Below, one piece after another: positions 23,906-33,128 of a stretch of DNA of 64,000 nucleotides; position 1 is the first letter of the stretch, and each line of letters begins with the position of its first letter. The position numbers and the translations under genes were made by a program. Location: the NCBI RefSeq assembly GCF_004379255.2, contig NC_056049.1:19948063-20012062 (forward strand), in the 5' to 3' direction. A model generated the notes under the pieces. It did no database searches. It was not told the origin of the DNA and saw only the letters and a program-made list of their open reading frames with translations. The stretch is from Salvia splendens (Eukaryota; Streptophyta; Magnoliopsida; Lamiales; Lamiaceae).

Positions 23906-24679
23906 ATTTAACAAAAGAGTAATTAGTGTGCACATACCTGTTTGTTGAGTATGTCGTATCAAACGAAACAATATCTCCATACAAATGGTAGTTTCTTCTG
24001 GCAGTAGGATCACACCAAAACAATCGTGTCATCCTATCCTTTGAGTTGACCTCATACTCATATGTAAATGCACTACACAACTCCTTCTTCCTTCGCAACT
24101 CATTCAATAACATTTGTGCATCAGCTCCTTCCACATATGCTCTAAGGTCACGTCTATAGTTGCGCACTTCTAAAACAGTACACCCTACATAATCTAATCC
24201 ACCAAGCACTTCTTTAAGTAAGCTAAAACTTAAAGTTGGACCAATATTTGCATTAGCACAATCGAGGATGAATTTCTGATGGACTAAATCCAAATTACGG
24301 TTCAAATTCATAAAACGCTTATGGCGTTCCTCAACCATCTCGTGATTATGTTCTTCAACGAAACTTTGTATAACATAACCAACACCCATAATATACTTCC
24401 AAGACACTTTAGCATTACAGTAGCACTTAATAGAAGAACGCTTTCGTTTCACCTCAGATTGTTCACTGTTTCTTTGCTTTGTACCTTCTCGGCTACACAC
24501 CACGTAAATCCAAGTAGTGACATCTTTTTCCTTTTTCGATCCCTTTTTACGGGTGTCAAATCCAACATATCAAGCATAATTATTGTAGAAGTCCAATGCA
24601 CGATCAAGGGTCATGAAACTTTGTCCAATTTTTGGTTTCAATTCATCTGGGCATTTTGGTACGCAAACCACTGTAAAAA

Positions 24680-25095
24680 ACACAGCACTCTAATAATGAG
24701 ATTACTGCACTCTTGTTCAGAAAAAGACTTCACTTTTGTTCACAATACACATCACTCTTATTCTGATTTTACTTCACTCTTGTTTACAAAACACATCACT
24801 CTTGTTCAGAATAAGAGTGATGTGTTTTGTGAACAAGAGTGAAGTGTTTTGTGAACAAGAGTGAAGTAAAATCAGAATAACAGTGATGTGTTTTGCAAAT
24901 AAGAGTGAAGTAAAATCAGAATAAGAGTGATGTGTTTTGTGAACAAGAGTGAAGTGTTTTCTGAACAAGAGTGAAGTAAAATCAGAATAAGAGTGATGTG
25001 TTTTGTGAACAAGAGTGAAGTAAAATCAGAATAAGAGTGATGTGTTTTGTGAACAAGAGTGAAGTGTTTTGTGAACAAGAGTGAAGTAAAATCAG
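24680..25095. repeat. 22-bp minisatellite array 7, inverted halves
   Basis: Left of about 24805 the units are in complement orientation; right of it they are in plus orientation. The junction near 24790-24830 is a palindrome (acacatcactcttgttcag facing its inverse). The array lies in the first intron of the transposase gene. Confidence 0.9.
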
Positions 25096-25676
25096 TGAAA
25101 CAACTATAAATCTAATCACAAAAACTACGGTTTTCATAATCACAATACACGAAAATATTGTATATTAATAAATAGTAGGAATTGTTATAGAATTGAACAA
25201 GAGTGAAGTAGTTGTTATAGAATTGAACGAATAATGATTACCTTTAGAAGTCTCAGCTTCCTCGCCCGAAGATGATAAATCGGAATCGAAATAATCTTCG
25301 TCCGACCTCATAATTGAATCCATTGATTTGAATCACGATGATTGATTTGAATCGCGATGAACGGATTGAATAACGAATTGAATCGCGTCGAATTGAATTC
25401 AATCGCGATTTGAATGAAGTAATAAGATTTGGAACGAAATTTGGAAAAAATCGGATCGCAGGTTTGGAAGGAAAGAAAAGATCGCAGATTATGGAGTAAT
25501 TTGATCGCAGATTTGCATGTTTTGATCGCAGATTTAAATTAAGAAAGCAATTTCCAAAATTACCCTCAGCATATTTTCTATAATTAAAATAAATAATATT
25601 TGTTCCATTAAGATGTGTGGCTGAGATTTGTTCTCTAGTTATACACTTAAGATTAGTTATACATTGATCACTACTC

Positions 25677-25708
<32 letters not shown>

Positions 25709-25929
25709 GTAGTGATCAAAGTATAACTAATTTAAAGTGTATAACTAGAGAACAAATCTCAGTCACATATTATCTTAATCCAATGATTAATAAAAGTATA
25801 CATTATTAGTTAATAAAAATAGCATAGGGGTATTTTTGGAAACAAACTTCGTTCTCATATTCTCACATACACATTCCATTAAAACATTATCTCTCTCTAT
25901 TTGTATTATCATTCTCTCTCTCTCTCTCC

Positions 25930-26250
25930 CTGTGTGCCGATCTCTGGCAGCCACCGTGATGCGTCAGAGGCGCTTCGGCAGAGAAACGTGGAGCTAGAGA
26001 GGGAGCTCCGGAGCAGCCTGGAGGAGGAGTTGCGGATTTTGATGCATCATCAGCAGCAACGCCGTCGCCAGTTCCGCGGTCGCCGTGGCACTCGTCGGTG
26101 CCCGATAACTGCGATGCCTTGCAGCGGTGGGTGGAAATTGGCGCAGTTAACTAAACAATAGGCGTGGAGTTCGAATTCTGTGGATATGTAACGAATTTAC
26201 TGGCCGATCTTTATGCGGAGATGCTGGAAATTAGGGCGGGCGATGATGAG
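25930..26250 (+). pseudogene. probable captured host fragment, unidentified
   Basis: A GC-richer block in an AT-rich element. One frame encodes a charged coiled-coil-like stretch (residues ASEALRQRNVELERELRSS), another frame downstream stays open to 26277. I do not recognise a family with certainty. The abrupt base-composition change and the position next to a MULE terminus fit a Pack-MULE acquisition. Confidence 0.4.
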
Positions 26251-26494
26251 GAGATGATGTTTTTTTTTGCTTAGTTTAAAGTTGATTCATAAAATTCACA
26301 AAAGGCAGTGAGTTTTGATTGCCCTGAGTTTGAGGCATTCGGGTTTATTTGCATTAGTTTTGATTATGTATGAAATGAAGGCAATCAATTATTATATGTG
26401 AATTGTGATTACTTCAATTTAGATTAAATGATTTCTACAGATTTATTTATATAATATAAAAGAATTGTTATTTAAAAGAAAGAAAGAAAAACCA

Positions 26495-27782
26495 AGCTTC
26501 ACTCTTGTTCACAAAACACATCATTCTTACTCTGATTTTACTTCACTATTGTTTACAAAATACATCACTCTTATTCTGATCTTACTTCACTCTTGTTCAC
26601 AAAACACATCACTCTTATCCTGATTTTACTTCACTCTTGATTAGAAAACACATCACTCTTATTCTGATCTTACTTCACTCTTGTTCACAAAACACATCAC
26701 TCGTACTCTAATTTTACTTCACTCTTGTTCACAAAACACATCACTCTTATTCTGATTTTACTCTACTCTTGTTCACAAAACACATCACTCTTACTCTAAT
26801 TTTACTTCACTCTTGTTCACAAAACACATCACTCTTATTCTGATTTTACTTCATTCTTGTTCACATAACACATCACTCTTACTCTGATTTTACTTCACTG
26901 TTGTTCACAAAACGCATCACTCTTTTTCTTATTTTACTTCACTCTTGTTCACAAAACACATCACTTTTATTTTGATTTTACTTCACTCTTGTTCACAAAA
27001 CACATCACTCTTATTCTGATTTTACTTCACTCTTGTTCACAAAATACAACACTCTTATTCTGATCTTACTTCACTCTTGTTCACAAAACACATCACTCTT
27101 ACTCTGATTTTACTTCACTCTTGTTCACAAAACACATCACTCTTACTCTGATTTTACTTCACTCTTGTTCACAAAACACATCACTCTTATTCTAATTTAC
27201 TCTACTCTTGTTTACAAAACACATCACTCTTACGCTAATTTTACTTCACTCTTGTTTACAAAACGCATCACTCTTACTCTGATTTTACTTCACTCTTGTT
27301 CACAAAACACATCACTCTTACTCTGATTTTACTTCACTCTTGTTCACAAAACACATCACTCTTACTCTGATTTTACTTCACTCTTGTTCACAAAACACAT
27401 CACTCTTACTCTGATTTTACTTCACTCTTGTTTAGAAAACACATCACTCTTATTCTGATCTTACTTCACTCTTGTTCACAAAACACATCACTCTTACTCT
27501 GATTTTACTTCACTCTTGTTCACAAAACACATTACTCTTATTCTGATTTTACTTCACTCTTATTCTGATTTTACTTCACTCTTGTTTACAAAACACATCA
27601 CTTTTATTCTGATATTACGTCACTCTTGTTCACAAAATACATCACTCTTATTCTGATATTACTTTAATCTTGTTCACAAAACACATCACTCTTATTCTGA
27701 TCTTACTTCACTCTTGTTCACAAAACACATCACTCTTATTCTGATCTTACTTCACTCTTGTTTACAAAACACATCACTCTAA
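26495..27782 (-). repeat. 22-bp minisatellite array 8
   Basis: About 58 half-units in complement orientation (cttcactcttgttcacaaaa, cacatcactcttattctgat) without interruption. This is nearly half of the element. The orientation is consistent with the element being inverted. Confidence 0.95.
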
Positions 27783-27946
27783 ATAATGGTGTTGGTTTTC
27801 GTTGTTAGTTTATTAGTAGTAGTATTACTACTATTATTTTATTTTCATTAGTTTACATTCAAATTATTATTAATAAATTTTGGAATTCTAAACACGTAAC
27901 TTCTCAATCACTTCTTTTTCTTTCAAACTCATCTACCAAGAGAGAG

Positions 27947-28118
27947 ATGGCATATGCTGCTGTGATTTCTCTGAAGCAAACAATGCATCGCCTTTTTAAC
28001 TCTTCTCACACTCCCATTCCCTCCTCGAGTCGAGAAATCCTTGAATTTGCATCCACAGAGATCATATCTTTGCAAGAATTTCTCAAAGAATTCTACCACA
28101 GCCAGTAATAGATGGAAC
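27947..28118 (+). pseudogene. captured N-terminus of an R1-type NLR resistance gene
   Basis: ATG at 27947 opens MAYAAVISLKQTMHRLFNSS and runs about 54 codons to tandem TAA/TAG near 28108. MAYAAVISLxQT is the hallmark start of R1-like (late blight resistance homologue) coiled-coil NLR proteins of asterids, and the ILEFASTEIISLQEFLKEF stretch fits their first helices. After the stops a short NALDA match continues. Only the start of the coiled-coil domain is present, with no NB-ARC or LRR, so it cannot act as a receptor. It lies inside the MULE, 250 bp from its type I end, antisense to the position of the ULP1-like gene in the full-length copy. Confidence 0.7.
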
Positions 28119-28639
28119 GCTTTGGATGCCGACACCGATCCGCCAGGAAATCCCCTTCCGTCTCCAGATCCGACACCGATTCACCTTCGTTCAGCTCCAC
28201 CACGCCCAACAGGGTGCTCCCCTCCATTTCCATGTTTGTAATTTTGTCTGTGAAGTGACAATTATACCCTCGCCTTGTTATTGTGGAATAAATTTGTGAT
28301 TGAGGGAACTAATTTCTCCTTAAATTCGAAAATTACATGTATTAATACTAGCCCTTGATTTCTTTGATCTTGTGGGTATGATTTGTTCTCTAGTTATTTA
28401 GTTAAGGGGCATTTGCCTTAGATCACTACTCTATATATATATATATATATATAGGTTAGTGATCAAGATATAACTAATTTTAAGTGTATAACTAGAGAAC
28501 AAATCTCAGCCACACATCTTAATACTCCAAATTAATCTTATGGCTTAAATAATCTTGCAGATTTTTATAAAAAATAATAGCCAAAGGGCATTTTTGGAAT
28601 TTAATATCTCAAATGCATCAACGTGAATTGTCTTCTGAG

Positions 28640-28960
28640 CAATTTCTACAATCTGAATCTGAATTATCTCCAGCCACCGCTACGGCCGGCCTCTCCGCCG
28701 CCGCCGCACATGCGCTGGTTCTTCCACTGAAGGTATCCTCCGCCGGGCTGTTCGCGGCGATGACGGTACATGATCTGATACTGTTCGTTGGACATGGAGG
28801 ATTGCAAGTGGATACAGCTGATACTGTCGGCTCCCGAGGCACGACGAACGGTGATTGGGATATGCATCAGCATGAGGGTGGCCAAAGACACGAGGATGCA
28901 GCTGATAATTAGATAGATAAAGATGATTTTGAAATAATCTTGTGAAAAGTACATAAGTCA
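28640..28960 (-). pseudogene. probable captured host fragment, unidentified
   Basis: GC-rich sequence with an open frame on the minus strand from ATG 28954 to 28664. It encodes a hydrophobic segment (IIFIYLIISCILVSLATLML) followed by a polar tail. The opposite strand is also open. I do not recognise the source gene. The position inside the type II end mirrors the fragment at 25930-26250. Confidence 0.35.
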
Positions 28961-29149
28961 AATTTGTGATTTGTAAAATTAGAAAGGATGTTAACAACCT
29001 CACTGTTATCTAATTAGGCCATGGATTGATCTTTTAGGTTAATCATGACAGCTTGTATATTGATGCCTCTTAGAAAGTGTAACAAATTAAATGAGTTTTA
29101 ACCATGTGATTTGCAATAAACAGGCTCTGCCGTGTCAGTGACATTTTAT

Positions 29150-29796
29150 TTAACTCTTGTTTACAAAACACATCACTCTTAGTATGATTTTACTTCACTC
29201 TTGTTTACAAAACACATCACTCTTAGCATGATTTTACTTCACCCTTGTTTACAAAATACATCACTCTTAGCATGATTTTAATTCACTCTTGTTTACAAAA
29301 CACATCACTCTTAGCATGATTTTACTTCACTCTTGTTTACAATACACATCACTCTTAGCATGATTTTACTTCACCCTTGTTTACAAAACACATCACTCAT
29401 AGCATGATTTTACTTCACTCTTGTTTACAATACACATCACTCTTAGCATGATTTTACTTCACTCTTGTTTACAAAACACATCACTCTTATTATGGGTTTA
29501 CTTCACTGTTGTTTACAAAACACATCACTCTTAGCATGATTTTACTTCACTATTGTTTACAAAACACATCACTCTTATTATGATTTAACTTCACTGTTGT
29601 TTACAAAACACATCACTTAGCATGATTGTACTTCACTCTTATTTACAAAATACATCACGCTTAGCATGATTTTACTTCACTATTGTTTACAAAACACATC
29701 ACTCTTAGCATGATTCTACTTCACTCTTGTTTACAAAATACATCACTCTTAGCATGATTTTACTTCACTCTTGTTTACAAAACACATCACTCTTAG
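29150..29796 (-). repeat. 22-bp minisatellite array 9a
   Basis: Complement-orientation half-units with an element-specific variant (cttagcatgattttacttca). The array is broken by the hAT insertion at 29797. Confidence 0.93.
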
Positions 29797-30485
29797 TAGG
29801 GATGTCAATGTAGCCCGCAACCCGTGGGCTGGCCCGAATTGCCCGCCAAATTTATAGGGTTAGGGCTGAAAATTTCTAGCCCGATAAAAATTAAACCCGA
29901 TTAGCCCGTATCCGATTAACCCGCGACCCGTTAGGGCTAGACCCGAAAATCCGATGGGCTAGCCTGAAAACCCTATAAAATTTCTATTATTCTATTTTTA
30001 CTCCTAATTCGACACTTCATTGATTAATTTTATAATATAGATAACTAAAAAACAGCTTTCAATTTTATATTAAATATACAAATTTTATATTGAATTTTTA
30101 TTGATATAATAATTGATAAATAAATTAAAAAGTTCAAATTCACTTAAAAAATATTTAAATTTCTAAAACATGCATTATAATTTAACGAAATATCTCAAAT
30201 ATTAGTATTTGATCAAGTTTATGATTGAGTTTGACCATATATCTCAAATTTATCATAATTAAATATTTTACATTTTATGAATATAACTATATTTCATCAT
30301 TATTTATTGGATTGATCGCATGTTAATCTTATCGGTAGCAATCCGATTAACCCGCTAGGCTAGCCCGAAACCCGAGCTTTTAGGGTTAGGGTTGAACTTT
30401 TACAACCCGAAAGAATTCACAACCCGATTAGCCCGCACCCGATTGACCCGCAACCCGAGTAGGGCCGGCCCGATTGACATCCCTA
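29797..30485. mobile_element. non-autonomous hAT element inside the minisatellite
   Basis: The ends are tagggatgtcaat and attgacatcccta, an inverted repeat. The 8-bp target duplication actcttag is exact (29789-29796 and 30486-30493) and lies within a minisatellite unit. Subterminal acccgattagcccg and gggctagcc motifs recur at both sides. The core is AT-rich and non-coding. Length is 689 bp. Confidence 0.93.
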
Positions 30486-30493
30486 ACTCTTAG

Positions 30494-31430
30494 CATGATT
30501 TTACTTCACTCTTGTTTACAAAACACATCACTCTTATTATGATTTTACTTCACTGTTGTTTACAAAACACATTACTCTTATTATCATTTTACTTCACTGT
30601 TGTTTACAAAACACATCACTTAGGATGATTTTACTTCACTCTTGTTTACAAAACACATCACTATTAGCATGATTTTACTTCATCCTTGTTAACAAAACAC
30701 ATCACTATTAGCATGATTTTAATTCACTCTTATTCTGATTTTACTTCACTCTTGTTCACAAAACACATTACTCTTATTCTGATTTTACTTCACTCTTGTT
30801 CACAAAACACATCACTCTTACTGTGATTTTACTTCACTCTTGTTGACAAAACACATCACTCTTATTCTGATTTTACTTCATTCTTGTTCACAAAACACAT
30901 CACTCTTATTCTGATTTTACTTCACTCTTGTTCACAAAACGCATCACTCTTATTCTGATTTTACTTCATTCTTGTTCACAAAATACATCACTCTTATTCT
31001 GATTTTACTTCACTCTTGTTCACAAAATACATCACTCTTATTCTGATTTTACTTCACTCTTGTTCACAAAACTCATCACTCTTATTCTGATTTTACTTCA
31101 CTTTTGTTCACAAAACACATCACTATTATTCTGATTTTACTTCACTCTTGTTCACAAAACACATCACTCTTATTCTGATTTTACTTCACTCTTGTTCACA
31201 AATAACATAACTCTTATTCTGATTTTACTTCACTCTTGTTCACAAAACACATCACTCTTACTCTGATTTTACTTCACTCTTGTTTACAAAACACATCACT
31301 TTTATTCTGATTTTACAAAACACACTACTCTTACTCTGATTTTACTTCACTCTTGTTCATAAAACACATCACTCTTACTGTGATTTTACTTCACTCTTGT
31401 TTACAAAATACATCACTTTTAGCATTATGT
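30494..31430 (-). repeat. 22-bp minisatellite array 9b
   Basis: Continuation of array 9a. The first 200 bp use the cttagcatgat variant; the rest use the tcttattctgat variant seen in the neighbouring elements, so two subarrays are fused. Confidence 0.93.
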
Positions 31431-31824
31431 TACTACAACAAACAACATCACACAAGAGACGAAGAAAAGAGCAACAAGGATCACCAAATTTTTCTACATA
31501 AATAACTTCAAAGGAGCAATAGCTTATCATCTACTTAAAATCCAACTAGTCAATTGATCAAACACCTTCTAGCATCAGCATTTACAAATTTCTCTCTGAT
31601 CAAATAAATAATTAAGAATGAAAATTTAGCCGAATTAGAAGAGGATGAACTTCAATTACTATTATTACAAGAATTTCCGTAGCTCAATTTCACCATATTT
31701 ACAGCTGAAACCGATCACCGCCTTTGCTCGGGTAATTCTGGCTTTGAAGAACAGAGCTCCAAATTCTTCAATAATTCTTGAATTCCCATACAACATTCAG
31801 CAACCTAAGAGTAATTAAACTCAA

Positions 31825-32085
31825 TTTCGAGCCGGAATTCCCATACCGGATGATGATTCCGCCGAGCAGCAACTTGTCGATCACCGTCTTCAGCTTCACA
31901 TTCTTCGCTCCGGTCAGCTTCTGCACGCACTTCACGATCTCCGCCAGATGTTGTGGCTCCAGCTCCGCCACCGACGCCACTTTCGCCACCTCCGTCTCCG
32001 ACAGCCGGTTCGCGATCAGCTCGAACTCCGCCGCGATCTCCTTTATCAGATCCACTCGCTTCATGTCCGTGAAGTTAACTTTCAA
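31825..32085 (-). pseudogene. ATPD: captured fragment of chloroplast ATP synthase delta subunit gene
   Basis: On the minus strand the frame reads MKRVDLIKEIAAEFELI, then ASVAELEPQHLAEIVKCVQK, LTGAKNVKLKTVID and IIIRYGNSGSKL. These are the conserved C-terminal half of the nuclear-encoded CF1 delta subunit, which links the F1 head to the stator in the thylakoid ATP synthase. The match stops right after GSKL, and the last conserved helices are replaced by unrelated residues. Upstream exons, including the transit peptide, are absent. It lies about 215 bp inside the type I end of the MULE, in the orientation the ULP1-like gene has in the full-length copy, so it could be transcribed from the element terminus. 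Codons remain open, with a local ATG at 32064. Confidence 0.85.
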
Positions 32086-32295
32086 ATGAAGTAAAAATTT
32101 ACATAATCTAATTTTTGTGTGCAATGACAATTATACCCCACCTTGTTATTGTGAAGTAAATTTGTGATAGAGGGAACTAATTTCTCCTTTAAATTTGAAA
32201 ATTACATGTATTAATACTAGTCCTTGATTTTCTTGATCTTGTGGCTATGATTTGTTCTCTAGTTATGTGGTTAATGGGCTCTTTCCCTAGATCAC

Positions 32296-32340
<45 letters not shown>

Positions 32341-32391
32341 AAAAATAGAATTTTCTATTATACGAAAATAAAAAATAGTTGTTTTTTTTTA

Positions 32392-32657
32392 CTCCCTCCG
32401 TCCCGGCTAAGATGACACATTCCTTGGTCGTCACAAGATTTTAGGAGTTATGAATTAATGTGTTTAATTGGAGAGAGAAAATGTGAGTGTAAGTATTAAA
32501 ATAGAGAGAGAAAGAAAGATGAATAATTTAATATGAGTAAGAAAAAGTAGTTGGTTGTATTAATTAGAGAGAGAAAGTTTCTAAAAAAGGAAACGTATCA
32601 TCTTAGTTGGAACAAACTAAAAAGGAAAACGTGTCATCTTAAGTGGGATGGAGGGAG
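32392..32657. mobile_element. Stowaway-like MITE
   Basis: Ends ctccctccgtcccggctaag and the inverse cttaagtgggatggagggag, TA on both sides. The same subfamily (gatgacac motif) as the split copy at 1240-3131. It lies inside the right half of the cggtataccg hAT element. Confidence 0.88.
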
Positions 32658-33128
32658 TAATATTTTGGGTATAATAGATTTTTTTTCGGTATAACAGGCA
32701 TAACGGTATGTCGTACCGCAGTTCGGTATACGGCAAAAGTATGATATACCTAAATACGGTACGGTATACCGAAAACACAGTATGGTAACGGTATCAAAAA
32801 CTACCTTACCGAATTTCCGGTATACCGAACTCTGGTATACTGAAAAATTCGGTGCGGTATCGGTATGACAAAAATATACCGTAATTTTCGGTACGGTATA
32901 CGGTATGACACTCATGGTACGGTATACCGTACCAAACCACCCCTACATATTCTTGTGAGACAAACTAAAAAGGAAAGAGTGCATATTCTTGAGGGACGGG
33001 GGAGTATTATATAATTACCCTTTTATGAATATTTAAGAAAAATTAGGTGTTCCATAATCAACACAAGTTGTTGATTAAATTTTCAAATTTTATATATATG
33101 ACTAGCGTCGGATTTATGTGATCTATAA

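Larger units (their letters stand above)
22099..25323 (-). pseudogene. FAR1/FHY3-type MULE transposase, one nonsense codon
   Basis: Three exons join in frame: 25323-25242 (ATG), 24670-23938 and 23524-22099, giving 746 residues. The only defect seen is TGA at 24572-24570, inside the FAR1 DNA-binding domain (after YNNYA), explainable as CGA to TGA. Domain order: acidic leader (1-30), FAR1 domain (about 40-130), MULE catalytic domain with Asp in SFDTTYSTN (about 265, at the exon 2 end), Asp in VTDQDLG (about 326) and the RWCMWH motif, SWIM zinc finger CGCKKF...CSH (about 557-576), and a CCHC knuckle CGNCHEIGHHDSRNC near the C-terminus. The exon 2/3 intron and the first intron hold 22-bp minisatellite arrays. 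A downstream ATG at the exon 2 part (24501) could give a protein lacking part of the FAR1 domain. Confidence 0.88.
15004..25676 (+). mobile_element. full-length MULE with ULP1-like gene and FAR1-type transposase
   Basis: The left terminus (gggtcatgatctatggc..., type I) and right terminus (inverse of gagtagtgatcaatgtat..., type II) sit in (TA)n tracts. They share the outer tgatc block and an inner ataactagagaacaaat block. Two genes face each other. A ULP1-like protease gene starts about 350 bp inside the left end, and a FAR1/MULE transposase gene starts about 350 bp inside the right end. This is the same convergent plan as maize MuDR, with a protease gene in the second position. Any 9-bp target duplication is hidden in the TA repeats. 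Seven blocks of a 22-bp minisatellite lie in introns and in the gap between genes. Length is 10.7 kb. Confidence 0.85.
25709..28431 (-). mobile_element. non-autonomous MULE relative (inverted), with captured host DNA
   Basis: The left end (gtagtgatcaaagtataac, type II) and right end (ggcatttgccttagatcact, type I) match the right and left ends of the 15004-25676 element in reverse, so this element is inverted. Both ends sit in (TA)n. Some 180 bp inside the type I end match the full-length element. Between the ends are a GC-rich fragment (25930-26250), a 1.29-kb minisatellite array and a fragment of an NLR gene. There is no transposase. Confidence 0.82.
28454..32298 (-). mobile_element. second non-autonomous MULE relative (inverted), Pack-MULE
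   Basis: The left end (gttagtgatcaagatataac, type II) and right end (ctctttccctagatcactac, type I) are in (TA)n. The last 180 bp are close to the right end of the 25709-28431 element. Contents: a GC-rich fragment (28640-28900), minisatellite arrays split by a hAT element, and a fragment of the chloroplast ATP synthase delta gene near the type I end. No transposase is present. Confidence 0.82.
12970..32945. mobile_element. hAT-like element (cggtataccg family) split at a TA tract
   Basis: The left part 12970-13168 begins taggggtgg. The right part (about 32340-32945, itself holding a Stowaway) ends ccaccccta. Both parts are full of the palindrome cggtataccg and its variants. The candidate 8-bp duplication is tgtattct (12962-12969) against catattct (32946-32953), two mismatches. 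The native element would be about 0.5 kb and non-coding. Confidence 0.65.
12801..33004. mobile_element. Stowaway MITE split by a 20-kb nest
   Basis: The left part, 12801-12969, begins ctccctccgtccccaaagaa. The right part, 32946-33004, ends with the inverse (tattcttgagggacggggga). TA lies at both outer borders. Everything between is later insertions. The native MITE would be about 230 bp. Confidence 0.75.

Noticed and set aside
26495..27782. CRISPR-like regular short repeats
   Set aside because: The half-units are contiguous without unique spacers, and the window is a plant genome. It is a minisatellite.
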